From: Pleionea sp. CnH1-48
GTDB lineage: Bacteria; Pseudomonadota; Gammaproteobacteria; Enterobacterales; Kangiellaceae
Assembly: GCF_024124665.1 (NCBI RefSeq)
Contig: NZ_JAMXSB010000003.1
Location: forward strand, 434,001 to 498,000
Length of the DNA: 64,000 nt
Direction of reading: 5' to 3'
The notes beneath the pieces are model-generated. The model was not told the DNA's origin. It was given only the letters and a program-made list of their open reading frames with translations, and searched no databases. Below are positions 10,101 through 19,137 of the stretch, piece after piece; the first letter of the stretch is position 1; every line of letters starts with the position of its first letter. The position numbers and the translations under genes are program-made.

Positions 10101-13100
10101 TAGTAAGCGCCATCAGGGCAGCCTGCAGCGCATAGAGTTTTAACAACGGTGCGATAACTCCCATCAGCAGCGTTTTCAAAATTCAACCTTCCTAATACGC
10201 TATAACCATAACGAGTTTTTTGACCATTGGGAGAGGTAATAGTTTTCTTTACCCCAAATACAGGGTCATAAGCAATGGATTCGGTAATACTCTTAGCCAT
10301 TGATGGGTAATCTGGATAAGATGTTTTGCTGGTTGGGTAGCGGCCTTTAGTGTCATAAGCTTGCTGTGTAGCTCGCATAACACCATCACCAGAGATAATA
10401 GTCCAGGTGATATTTCCATAGCTATCTCGCTGCAACTCAGTCTTAAGTCCGTAAGATTGATTATCAGGATCATTAACTGAAGAGCCTGTATCACCTTCAG
10501 GATCTATTTGGCTCCACTTTAATAATCCAGAGTCAGAAAAATAGCCAAAAGTTGTGACCTTACTAATATCGTTTTCACCCGTTCGAGTATAGGTAGTTGT
10601 ATTTCTAGTTTGGCGACCACCAAAATGAGAGTCATACAACCCATAAGTATTAGACTCAAGCGTTTTGTATATTGCATTACTTTGACTATGATCATTTATC
10701 TCTGTCGTCATAGAAAGCACATTACCAAAGTTGTCTATATCCGTAATTTCAACAGTTTTTTCAGACAAAATGGTTTTGCTAAAAGCATCTTTCTCATAGC
10801 TTGTGACTTTGGTTGTCTTAGCATAGGGTAACCCTAGAGGTGTTGTAGTATATTCTATTTCTGTTTTCTCTATATCTAATCCAGAGCAATAACCACCAGA
10901 AACCAGATCCAGAGCATTGCTATTAGGTGAGTTTTGTCGAATCACCGATTTAGAGACCATGCCGCGGTAAGGAAAGTCTTGACGATAAGTTACAAAAGAA
11001 CAAGTACCGCTTAACACATCTTTTGCAGATACTTCTTTAAAACCTAATAATCCTCGACCAACCTGTGCTTTTAGCCCTGAATACCAGTAGTTAACCTGAG
11101 AATATGCATCTTCATATTTAGCACCATATTGTGTGACTTGATTAACTACGTAAATAGGCCCATAAACATCGGTAACCATGCTGCCATTGCCCCAGTTCAT
11201 TTGAGGGGCATCAATATGCCTTTGATACAGTGAAGAGGTCTTATTTATTCGAGAGTATTTAACTTTTGTATGATGTTCAGCACCATTATCGATCAGCGTA
11301 ATGAGGTCCCTCTTTTCACTTTGATTAAGGTGTTGATACATTCGACCATATAGATACAACACATCAATCATTCCATCGCCATTAACATCCGTTAACTCAT
11401 GAACAGGAAAGTCAAGAGGCCAGCCAAAATCAACTTCTACGCCAGAAGCAAATCCTACACCATTGTAATAATGAACCGTTGCACTAGAACCATCCTTTCT
11501 CATAATCAAATCAGCATAACCATCTGAGTTATAATCGGCTAGAGAAAATCTTGCATTGCTGATGGTATCTCTATGAAATGGACTGTACTCACAATGGCGA
11601 TATATCTCGTCCCTTATAGTTGAATCTACAAAGTTTAGGTTCCCTTTATTAAGTATCACAGAGCCATCTAATGTCGTGGTATACCACCAAAGGAACTCAG
11701 CATCGTCAGAGTTATCTTTCTCAATTAACGTATCGGCTCGAGTGTAGTAAATATCAAGTAATCCATCGCTGTTAATATCTGTTAGTAAAACAGATTGCCA
11801 AATTTCTGAATCACTCAAATAAATATGTTCTTTTTCATCACTGTCTTCATATTGGAAGAAACGCTTAGATTCCCACTCACCGAACTCTCTAACCTTACTT
11901 AAGGAACTACCATCCTTCTTGTACAAAACCCATTGACCATAGTGAATATAAAGACCGGCCAGCAACTTTTTATACCCTCTAGGCTCTGCAACTAAGTACT
12001 CAACAACACCATCTCCATCAAAATCAGCAGTTTTAACTAATGTGTCAATATTTGAATAAAAATAGCTTGTTGATAAACTCTCTAGTCCACTTAAGCCGGG
12101 AAAACTCAACACAACAGGATCATTGAAGAGAGTACTCTGATTTACGTCTCCACCACGATTGTATCGAATCAAAAACTGGCTTCCCTGAACATAAGAGAAG
12201 TCAGGGTATCCGTCAGCGTTATAATCAGCGACAAAGATGTTATTATTATCAACACTGATGCCTGTTGAGACAGGGTTGTCAAAGTCATAGAAACCAGTCG
12301 AACGGTTTCCGCCAATCTTTGCCATGTACAAGTGCCAAATGTTATTTTTCTTAAAAATAACATCATCACGTCCATCATGGTTGAAGTCCATAACTTCTGC
12401 ACTGTATCGAAAAGCTTCGTCGGCATAGTTACTCTTCACCCTAACTTCCGTTACCGTGTCTCCACCTTCAATAATATGAATATCATCATGGCCAGAGTTT
12501 CTGTCATTACGAATTTTCCAGTAATCTAATACTCCATCACCATCCATATCCAATAGCAAATAACCTTTGGGTTTTCCATAACGAGTATTGTGATAAGCCG
12601 TTGTACCAGGATCAAACTTCACTTGCTCTCCCATAGTGAGGTTGCCCTGCTGCCAACTGAAAGTCGTTTCTGGTAGACAGTGATTGCTACGACATGCCGT
12701 TACACCTGCAAGCAAGCTACGTTTGGTGACAGTCGCCTGATCATATCTAAGAGTATAAGTACGCAACTCGTCACCCGCTGAACCATCTTCAGCGGTGTTA
12801 ACATAAGATTTTATTTTAGCCAGTCTTAGTGTTGTATTAAGAGGAAAGCCTGTAACAAACTTATAGATATCATCGCTTCTCTCTTCGTATTCAAAACGAA
12901 TGGCATTATAAGGTAGCACTCCAGCCGCCGAGTTACCCGTATATAAAACACGATCTAAGCGGAAAAATATGTTATTAGCTTCTTGAGTGTACTGATAGTC
13001 AATATAATTTCCAGAAGCATCTTGCTGCTTAGTTAATGGCCATGTAAAAACTTTACCATCTAACGCAACCGGAGCATCTTGGCTACCATATGTAGAAATC

Positions 13101-15460
13101 ACTCCACTGGTACTTTTGACCGTAAAGTGAGTGATTTGTGAAGAATAGATACCGCTACCCGCATGAGCTGTAATTTTTATTGGAGACTTATCTTCTAACT
13201 CATAAACAGAGCCATCACTCCAATAGCTTCCAGATTTGGCAAATAATTTTCGTCCATCAAAACACAGCCTATCGTTGCTATCTAGTCTCAGTGTTCCAGC
13301 AGAGCCTTCTTGTTCTTTATTTTTCGGGCAACGAGAAATAGCCGATAGTCCATTGATATTCCATCCTACACCAACAATACCGTTAGACGACGAGCTGTCG
13401 TAATCCAAAGTTAACTGTGGAATAAGACCGCCGCTTCCTGGTGCCACCATGATTGGAATACTATAGTTTGCCGTACCTGAAGGGGTTGCCTTAAACTCTC
13501 CGGGCAAGCTACCGACTGCAGTTGTAGTTACACCGCCTCCAGTATCAGCCAAAGGATTTTCAATAGCCGCTGGAAGCTGTTCTGGTTCTTGTGCTAATTC
13601 ATATAACTCAGCTCGAGCATAAACCACTCCTTTGTTATTAGAGCAGATAATCTGATTCTCTAATAAAGAACTGGCACCAGTTCCTACATAAGAATGCTGG
13701 CCAGATACGGCGATTTTGGTTCCACTTTTATCATAACAAGCCGCTGTTGCAGTCCCACTCCAAGAGAAAGTAGCCGACTCGCCTGGCCGTACTCGCACAG
13801 GCTCCCAGCTCGCGGTCACTTGCGGCTTAGTCGAGAATGTCTGACCACCGCCAACAACGACAACATCTCGAGAAATATCTGTTGTTTGTCCTAAATGGTC
13901 AACGGCTCGCACTTGAACTTTTTGGTTACCCAATGACAATGCGTGAAAATAGGCTGAATAAGGGGCCGTAGCGTCAATCTTTCTTTGACTGATATCATCA
14001 TTCAACCAAAACTCCACATGCTTTATGCGAACATCATCAGTCGCACTAACACTCACATACACGAGCTCTCCATGCTTGATACTTTCATCTGGCTGTGGCT
14101 TTATAAATGATACTGACGGCGGCTGATTTTCGAGGACCGTAACATAAAAGCTAATCGTTGAAGGCAGCGAATAAGCTCTATTGTGGCTAGCTGTGATCGT
14201 AATAAAATAAGTCGCCCCGATATCTTGCGCAGAAGGAATTCCAGATAGTGTTCCTGTAGTCGGATTGAAAGACATCCACGATGGCTTTCCTGATACACTT
14301 AAAGTTGTAGGATAACCGTTATTGCTAATGCTAGGGGCAAAGTAATATTCCGCTCCACGGTGAGCTTTATTCGTAGGGTTTCCACTGATGGATGGTTGGC
14401 TAATAGTATTTTCTAACGAGCCTATCGTGCCTCCTCCGCCAGCAAAGGCAACATTATTTTGATAGATTGGATCACTCGCCGTTAGTAACAAGCCACCAGA
14501 AAATATTTCTAACGAGAAGCTCTCAACGGACCAATCAAGATTAAGATAGCCATTACGCAGCTCTTGAAGTAGATTTCCTTGATGATCCAGAATGTAAGAA
14601 GAGCTGCCCTTTGTTTTACTCTGTAGAACAATTTCACTCAAACCATCATTGTTCATATCTCCCAAAAGTACTTTATAATCTTCTGGATTAGCATCGAACT
14701 GGAACTCATGAAGAGAAATCTTGCCCTGACTGTCCCATGATATAATAGCATTATGCACAGTTGGAAAAATAGAAATAGGGGTAATGATGTCGCCATGGAG
14801 CAGAACAATGTCTCGATGACCTAGCAACAACAATTCATCGCCGGGATGAGAAGACAAATTCCCAGAGAAAGCAGCATAGCTCTGCAAACTCCAGTTAGAT
14901 ATCTCTGGTAATAGAGGGTTATTACCTACCCACGCACCGTGAAAGCCCGACGCGTATTGTTCGTTAGTATTTTGTGGCAACAAGCCTGCATTACCGTCTT
15001 TGTGAACAGGCTGTACAAAAAGATCATTGTCGCCATCACCATCGAAGTCTCCGATAACTTCTATATGAGTTGAGTCATCCCAGCTAAATGGTGGCAAATA
15101 AGCATCGTATTTGATATCAACAAAAGAGCCAGCCAGCGTTTGACCAACCACATTTTTTAGGTAAAAGAAATTGTTTCCGGCTTCAACACTAACCGTTTCG
15201 TTACCTGTATTAGCGCATCGAACAACTTGACCGTTATGGTACAAGCAAGGAGGGTTTCCTAGGGTTTTTAGCGGATCTCCGGAGCCAATCACATGAGAAG
15301 GCCCATACCAATTTACGGTAATATTACAGCTCGTAGCATTATTGCTCTGAGCAATTGAGCAATTAGTCGTATTAACATAAGGATCGGTAGCTTCTACATT
15401 TTGAATATAGAAAGCGGCCGCAAGCGCCCCAACGGATAACAATTTCCAGGTATTTTTCAT
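7091..15460 (-). CDS. Giant exported SpvB/FG-GAP/RHS protein with M91-like metallopeptidase tip
   Basis: This 2789-residue polymorphic-toxin protein starts with a Sec signal peptide (residues 1-24). In order it has an FG-GAP/VCBS calcium motif DFDGDGDNDLFV (138-149), two Ig-like domains (about 350-535), a SpvB-type domain starting near 650 (PSGTANYSIPIMVAPGSGG), and a block of FG-GAP repeats (about 970-1360; DMDGDGVLDY, DYNADGYPDF). YD/RHS repeats follow, with the RHS core GYTGHEHIDEAGLIHMNGR and YDPRLGRFLSADPF near 2425-2460. After the core comes a variable tip of about 330 residues with LAHELYHAWQ, a HExxH zinc site at 2719-2723. Glu2748 and TNQIRRE (2755-2761) follow, as in NleD-like M91 peptidases. 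The core normally forms a shell that encapsulates and cleaves off the toxin. No VgrG or PAAR gene is adjacent, and the signal peptide implies Sec export. Confidence 0.88.
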   Translation of the reverse strand: MKNTWKLLSVGALAAAFYIQNVEATDPYVNTTNCSIAQSNNATSCNITVNWYGPSHVIGSGDPLKTLGNPPCLYHNGQVVRCANTGNETVSVEAGNNFFYLKNVVGQTLAGSFVDIKYDAYLPPFSWDDSTHIEVIGDFDGDGDNDLFVQPVHKDGNAGLLPQNTNEQYASGFHGAWVGNNPLLPEISNWSLQSYAAFSGNLSSHPGDELLLLGHRDIVLLHGDIITPISIFPTVHNAIISWDSQGKISLHEFQFDANPEDYKVLLGDMNNDGLSEIVLQSKTKGSSSYILDHQGNLLQELRNGYLNLDWSVESFSLEIFSGGLLLTASDPIYQNNVAFAGGGGTIGSLENTISQPSISGNPTNKAHRGAEYYFAPSISNNGYPTTLSVSGKPSWMSFNPTTGTLSGIPSAQDIGATYFITITASHNRAYSLPSTISFYVTVLENQPPSVSFIKPQPDESIKHGELVYVSVSATDDVRIKHVEFWLNDDISQRKIDATAPYSAYFHALSLGNQKVQVRAVDHLGQTTDISRDVVVVGGGQTFSTKPQVTASWEPVRVRPGESATFSWSGTATAACYDKSGTKIAVSGQHSYVGTGASSLLENQIICSNNKGVVYARAELYELAQEPEQLPAAIENPLADTGGGVTTTAVGSLPGEFKATPSGTANYSIPIMVAPGSGGLIPQLTLDYDSSSSNGIVGVGWNINGLSAISRCPKNKEQEGSAGTLRLDSNDRLCFDGRKLFAKSGSYWSDGSVYELEDKSPIKITAHAGSGIYSSQITHFTVKSTSGVISTYGSQDAPVALDGKVFTWPLTKQQDASGNYIDYQYTQEANNIFFRLDRVLYTGNSAAGVLPYNAIRFEYEERSDDIYKFVTGFPLNTTLRLAKIKSYVNTAEDGSAGDELRTYTLRYDQATVTKRSLLAGVTACRSNHCLPETTFSWQQGNLTMGEQVKFDPGTTAYHNTRYGKPKGYLLLDMDGDGVLDYWKIRNDRNSGHDDIHIIEGGDTVTEVRVKSNYADEAFRYSAEVMDFNHDGRDDVIFKKNNIWHLYMAKIGGNRSTGFYDFDNPVSTGISVDNNNIFVADYNADGYPDFSYVQGSQFLIRYNRGGDVNQSTLFNDPVVLSFPGLSGLESLSTSYFYSNIDTLVKTADFDGDGVVEYLVAEPRGYKKLLAGLYIHYGQWVLYKKDGSSLSKVREFGEWESKRFFQYEDSDEKEHIYLSDSEIWQSVLLTDINSDGLLDIYYTRADTLIEKDNSDDAEFLWWYTTTLDGSVILNKGNLNFVDSTIRDEIYRHCEYSPFHRDTISNARFSLADYNSDGYADLIMRKDGSSATVHYYNGVGFASGVEVDFGWPLDFPVHELTDVNGDGMIDVLYLYGRMYQHLNQSEKRDLITLIDNGAEHHTKVKYSRINKTSSLYQRHIDAPQMNWGNGSMVTDVYGPIYVVNQVTQYGAKYEDAYSQVNYWYSGLKAQVGRGLLGFKEVSAKDVLSGTCSFVTYRQDFPYRGMVSKSVIRQNSPNSNALDLVSGGYCSGLDIEKTEIEYTTTPLGLPYAKTTKVTSYEKDAFSKTILSEKTVEITDIDNFGNVLSMTTEINDHSQSNAIYKTLESNTYGLYDSHFGGRQTRNTTTYTRTGENDISKVTTFGYFSDSGLLKWSQIDPEGDTGSSVNDPDNQSYGLKTELQRDSYGNITWTIISGDGVMRATQQAYDTKGRYPTSKTSYPDYPSMAKSITESIAYDPVFGVKKTITSPNGQKTRYGYSVLGRLNFENAADGSYRTVVKTLCAAGCPDGAYYKEEVNLSRGLDSIAYFDELGREVKVSQQVLADNDSGATIKWSHSTKRYDFLGRVILESIPFFSGELNDAPENIDVNSVPKGYSFYQYDKHSRVTTNVKPDGSVWKSSYDDLSSSITNPLLKTTTKKTNVIGELVLVTDANGHTISYKYDALGSLRLALREHSDISGGTGNIQTIIKSDHLGRKVQLQDPDKGTISYRYNALGELTWQRDNKGQETHIRYDGIGRKVEHKATYADETLDQHNVWTYDSKNNGVGLASLIDDKKNNIKKEFFYNIMSQVYREKMTYSNGLAHYIDNVHDNEFKLLESYDAGSAKSGIRFEYHENVLVSKTDVRSSVKIWELLSTDANQKVTRYRNGNGLVTAQAYDPYDATLTSIYTDSGSGSGSVQMLDYDFDSVGNLEYRHDLLAGMEESFDYDNVNRVTSWKLTVSGNTMDSSVSYDHLGNIRTKTGIGTYAYGEQCGAIVAGPHAVTKAGNDSFCYDANGNMVSGGGRETIHYNTLDKPTYIKTTKNHAIYYHYDSSGKRFKRSDIDKNGKTTDTLYVGNVEFISENGVFIKSLRHLDGMVLETYLAANEERTMEFLHKDHLGSIDAITNLDGEIVQKFSYDPWGQRRDTSGFIVAGFANVDSASQFAREHFRRGYTGHEHIDEAGLIHMNGRVYDPRLGRFLSADPFIQVAENMQNFNRYSYVLNNPLNATDPSGYFWQAVVVAVLKAYRAYQYVQWLFTLYEIYSYVQMAEGIVTAFKYGGARAAISQGAMSLYNPISKFNGVISGSIADGIQSWLSSSSRDLFSRHSRGAVGGHFESDQDIVEHYDASIKKYGVVQGEIKLSSDLSLKYNTSGSKGFSQKVKSYLNSIKTRKYGNKLLTELAKSGTKINIFESSGASAIPQRYWTDFSWEGSTIAFNPNSIKSPVVFENRAGNKVSTSFNPKYVLAHELYHAWQFSSYFNDAPVIGDSVRGENGLEVHATRYTNQIRREHRSKIVRVQYSIGGPRVDSFNDVIERTQ

Positions 15461-15537
15461 AAAAAATTTCCAGATGAACCTAACTCAAACAATATACGTA
15501 TATTTTTTGCACAGCAAACTTATTTAAAGAATATTTA

Positions 15538-15595
15538 CTCTCTCGGTGAACTCCTTTTTGTTCAATAATCAAACAGCCTTAATATTCCGAGAGAG
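15538..15595. promoter_or_regulatory. Long-spaced inverted repeat upstream of the RHS gene
   Basis: CTCTCTCGG (15538-15546) and CCGAGAGAG (15587-15595) are perfect nine-base inverted arms separated by 40 bases, ending about 78 bases upstream of the RHS start. They could be paired operator half-sites, a leader-RNA stem, or a terminator remnant of the upstream gene. No T-tract supports simple termination. Confidence 0.35.
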
Positions 15596-15706
15596 CATGA
15601 TCACGCGCCGCAATAATAATGTAGTGTAGAGCAGACTTCAACCAGATTTAGCTTACTTGATATAGAGTTTCAACTTTATTATTCCAGGCAGAAACTTATG
15701 ATATAG

Positions 15707-16483
15707 CTACCACTCACAACTTTCTTCTTCCAGTTCCTTCTCTATAGATAAAACCTCGTCGATAGACAGCTTTCTGACTTCATAAAATGGGTCAACTAAT
15801 AGTTCATTTAAAGCGGCTAGCTCTCCAACATTCATACGTCGTGCAGTGAGCTTTTTTGACGCATCACAATAACTCAGTCCTTTGGTGTTAAGAATCAATT
15901 GTTTCAGTAAGATAGATGAGTTCGAGATATGTTGTATATCGCCTTCAATGACTAAAATATTATCCCAATCATTGTCTTCAATAAAGTATTGTAGATTCTT
16001 CATGACGCCATCAATCGATTCAGAGTAGCTTAGCCCAGTAAAGCACTCGTCATAATCCATCTGGTAACATTCTTCTTTAGCATTCCATAGTGCATAAAAG
16101 AAAGGGGTCTCTTTGAACTCAACCAGTCGATATGCTTCAATACCGGCACGCTTCACAAATTCATAAATATCATCGTCATCCATATTAGGAGGAAAATCTT
16201 CCAGCTGTCCATCGGATAAAATTGACTGCCCTGTCTTTTCAATCACAAAAAGGTCCAACTCCTGTAAGGATTTTTCATCCATGTCCCATAACTTTTCATG
16301 TTCACATAAATAGGCATTGCGAGCTTGTGCAACTTCTAACGCCCGATAGCGCTCTTGGGCTTCTTGCTCATCTTGGTAGATACTACGAATACGACTTCCA
16401 CTCACATAATAGCACTCATCATTATAACCAAACTGACTTTCACGAATAACATAGGTTGCTTTTGCTTCGGTAACACCAGGCAT
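15707..16483 (-). CDS. Acidic cytosolic protein of unknown function
   Basis: This 258-residue protein is not recognised. It has no signal peptide or membrane segment and is markedly acidic (for example FPPNMDDDDIYEF and the C-terminal IEKELEEESCEW). The ATG at 16483 is preceded by GGAG seven bases upstream. It lies 15 bases after the DUF6915-like gene and on the same strand, so the two form a unit that points toward the RHS gene 246 bases downstream. An accessory or second immunity-type role in the RHS locus is possible, but the only evidence is position. Confidence 0.55.
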   Translation of the reverse strand: MPGVTEAKATYVIRESQFGYNDECYYVSGSRIRSIYQDEQEAQERYRALEVAQARNAYLCEHEKLWDMDEKSLQELDLFVIEKTGQSILSDGQLEDFPPNMDDDDIYEFVKRAGIEAYRLVEFKETPFFYALWNAKEECYQMDYDECFTGLSYSESIDGVMKNLQYFIEDNDWDNILVIEGDIQHISNSSILLKQLILNTKGLSYCDASKKLTARRMNVGELAALNELLVDPFYEVRKLSIDEVLSIEKELEEESCEW

Positions 16484-16498
16484 TTCGATACTCCTTTT

Positions 16499-17131
16499 CT
16501 AAATAATAAATGACGTTGTTGCTGAGTTTTCAAAAGCTTTCATTTTTTCTGCACTGGGAGGATAGGCTAATGCATTATCCATCCAGGGCTCAAAATTCAT
16601 TGAACCAAATACATCAAACGGGGAAAGTGAAAAATCCATGAGCATTGGCTTTAAAGAAAATAGTCTTCCAGCTATCGAATTGATAAACCAACTGTTATGA
16701 GTAATTAGTAATGACTTTAACTTCCCGGTAACCGCCAATGGAGATAGCAACAACTCACTAATCATAGGAAGACCGGATAAATGAGAATGAAACCACTCAA
16801 CTTTCTTTTCCAAATCAACAACCATCTGCTCATCAATTGCCATCACAAAATCACCTAATGTTGGAATAAACTTATTAGCGTAATCCACTAACAAATGATC
16901 TCGCTCACATAAGTCCTTAACATCGACTTCCTTACCATCTGCGTTAACAATCTGATCACCAAACATGGGGACAACGACATGTTTTATTCCCCACAAGGTA
17001 TGCAACACTCGATGTCGTCCGTCACTACAAAGCACCTTTGTGGAATCAATAAAATCATGGATAGCATAATAATCAGACTCTAGTCCGCCCCAGCGGCGAG
17101 CGGAAATTTTACAGTGCTTAATGGTGTTCAT
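16499..17131 (-). CDS. DUF6915-like protein
   Basis: This 210-residue cytosolic protein resembles the DUF6915 family. An N-terminal HCKISARRWGG segment is followed by YAIHDFIDSTK, then CSDGRHRVLHTLWGIK, and IVNADGKEVDVKDLCERDH, followed by a Pro-Thr-x-x-Asp-Phe element (IPTLGDF). These match my memory of the family's conserved positions; a profile search was not possible. The family often serves as a small stand-alone protein of unknown function, but here it carries about 100 extra C-terminal residues. The next gene follows after 15 bases, so the two are probably co-transcribed. Confidence 0.6.
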   Translation of the reverse strand: MNTIKHCKISARRWGGLESDYYAIHDFIDSTKVLCSDGRHRVLHTLWGIKHVVVPMFGDQIVNADGKEVDVKDLCERDHLLVDYANKFIPTLGDFVMAIDEQMVVDLEKKVEWFHSHLSGLPMISELLLSPLAVTGKLKSLLITHNSWFINSIAGRLFSLKPMLMDFSLSPFDVFGSMNFEPWMDNALAYPPSAEKMKAFENSATTSFII

Positions 17132-17325
17132 AACCTTTCCTGGATTGACATCTCACTAATGAGTAAAACTAATTATCCATGCAGGAACGACAAATAACGT
17201 CGCATAAATACCACCATCCAAAAATCAAAGAAAAACATAACCTTTTGATAAATAAGGAGCTTTTACTTAAAGATTAAATTACACTAAACTATTGAGTTAA
17301 GTTAGACCTTCAGGAAATAAGCAAT

Positions 17326-17628
17326 ATGAAAATCATTGTCGACTTTTGCCTTATCCCTATCGATGTAGGGCTATCGCTGTCACCTTATATCGCTGAGTGC
17401 GAAAAGATACTGACACAGGCGGGTCTGAAGATACAGTTGCACGCTTACGGGACAAATATTGAAGGAGAATGGGATCAAGTTTTTTCTGCGATAAAGCTAT
17501 GTCACCAGAAAGTTCATGATATGGGCGCGCAAAGGATCACTACGACCATCAAGATGGGCAGCCGCACTGATAAAGAACAAACGATGGAAGATAAAGTCAA
17601 CTCAGTGGTCAACAAGCTTGGGAGTTAG
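17326..17628 (+). CDS. MTH1187/YqgV family thiamine-binding protein
   Basis: This is a 100-residue, one-domain protein of the MTH1187 family (Thiamine_BP), a ferredoxin-like fold that oligomerises and binds thiamine or related ligands. Supporting segments are the N-terminal strand IIVDFCLIPIDVG, SLSPYIAECEKILTQAGL, the strand IQLHAYGTNIEGEWDQVF, and RITTTIKMGSRTDKEQTMEDKV at the end. AGGA lies about ten bases before the ATG. It is transcribed alone, convergent with tldD. The family's physiological job in bacteria is not settled. Confidence 0.88.
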   Translation: MKIIVDFCLIPIDVGLSLSPYIAECEKILTQAGLKIQLHAYGTNIEGEWDQVFSAIKLCHQKVHDMGAQRITTTIKMGSRTDKEQTMEDKVNSVVNKLGS

Positions 17629-17671
17629 CCATAAAGGACGGCACGAAAAACATCCTCTATGGTCAGAGAGA

Positions 17672-19111
17672 TTACTGAGTGCCGCCTACAGTCATTTCGT
17701 CAATCTTAAGAGTCGGCTGACCAACGCCGACAGGCACGCTTTGTCCTTCTTTGCCACAGACACCCACGCCTTGGTCTAGTGCCAGATCGTTACCCACCAT
17801 TGACACTTTATTCATGACTTCGGGTCCGTTGCCGATCAGGGTTGCTCCTTTAACCGGTGCGGTGATTTTGCCGTCTTCAATCAGATAAGCTTCGCTTGTT
17901 GAGAAAACAAATTTACCAGAAGTAATATCTACCTGACCGCCACCAAAATTAGGCGCGTAAATGCCTTTCTTAACACTGCTAATAATATCTTGAGGATCGT
18001 CTTTGCCCGCAAGCATGTAGGTATTGGTCATGCGTGGCATCGGCAAGTGTGCATAAGATTCTCGACGTCCATTTCCGGTGGCTGCCACATTCATCAATCG
18101 AGCATTACGTTTATCTTGCATGTAGCCTTTTAGAATTCCATCTTCGATAAGCACATTTTTTTGAGTCGGCATGCCTTCATCGTCAATCGACAAGGAGCCT
18201 CTTAAACCCGCCAGAGTTCCATCATCCACAACGGTGACTAAAGGCGATGCAACTCGCTCGCCGATACGGCCAGAGAAAGTGGACGACCCTTTACGGTTAA
18301 AGTCTCCTTCTAATCCATGCCCAACAGCTTCATGCAATAACACACCAGGCCAGCCGGCGCCCAAAACGACGGGCATTTGCCCTGCCGGCGCATCAATTGC
18401 TTCTACGTTGACCAGAGCTTGTCGAACGGCTTCCTTGGCATATTCCGTCGCTTTGTTTTGTTGTACGAAAACATCGTAACCATAACGACCACCACCGCCG
18501 CTCGCACCTCGCTCCCGTCGTCCATTGTGTTCAACGATAACATTAACATTGAGTCTCACCAGTGGGCGAATATCAGCCGCCAGAGTGCCATCGCTTGAAG
18601 CCACAAGAATTCTTTCATAAACCCCACTGATAGAGGCCATCACCTCTTTGACTCGAGGATCTTCCGCTCGGGCAATGTGATCAATTTCTTTGAGCATATT
18701 GATCTTTTGTTCTTCGGATAGGGAATTCAACGGATCAATATCTTCGTACAAACGCGTGACAACAGGTTGATTCCAAGCCTTCATCTTTGCGACAGCGCCA
18801 GCTCGCGCAATACTACGAGCTGCATTTGCAGCCTGATGCAAAGCGGGAGAAATGATCTCTTCGGAATAGGCAAAACCCGTTTTTTCGCCAGTCATCGCTC
18901 GAACACCAACGCCTCGGTCAGCGTTGTAGCTGGCATCTTTAATAATTCCATCATCAAGAACCCACGACTCATGTCGCGTGCTCTGAAAATAAAGCTCACT
19001 GCTATCAATCTGGTGGCCCAAAACGCTTTCCATCACTTTAGCCAGATCAGTAACATCCAACCCAGCAGGTGCCAGAAAATAATTTTTTACTTGTTCTAAT
19101 TGTGAAGTCAT
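17672..19111 (-). CDS. tldD: Metalloprotease TldD
   Basis: This 479-residue protein is close to the usual TldD length. TldD, with its partner TldE/PmbA, forms a zinc protease that degrades unfolded peptides and in some hosts trims leader peptides of modified peptides or acts on the CcdA antitoxin. The zinc site HEAVGH is at 260-265. Other family blocks are GVGVRAM near residue 68, [21 protein letters not shown] and the Gly-rich segment before it. AGG lies six bases before the ATG. It is the last gene of the mre-tldD block. The partner pmbA gene is not in the window. Confidence 0.96.
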   Translation of the reverse strand: MTSQLEQVKNYFLAPAGLDVTDLAKVMESVLGHQIDSSELYFQSTRHESWVLDDGIIKDASYNADRGVGVRAMTGEKTGFAYSEEIISPALHQAANAARSIARAGAVAKMKAWNQPVVTRLYEDIDPLNSLSEEQKINMLKEIDHIARAEDPRVKEVMASISGVYERILVASSDGTLAADIRPLVRLNVNVIVEHNGRRERGASGGGGRYGYDVFVQQNKATEYAKEAVRQALVNVEAIDAPAGQMPVVLGAGWPGVLLHEAVGHGLEGDFNRKGSSTFSGRIGERVASPLVTVVDDGTLAGLRGSLSIDDEGMPTQKNVLIEDGILKGYMQDKRNARLMNVAATGNGRRESYAHLPMPRMTNTYMLAGKDDPQDIISSVKKGIYAPNFGGGQVDITSGKFVFSTSEAYLIEDGKITAPVKGATLIGNGPEVMNKVSMVGNDLALDQGVGVCGKEGQSVPVGVGQPTLKIDEMTVGGTQ

Positions 19112-19137
19112 AGCTTACCTGATGAAAAATTCAGTTA

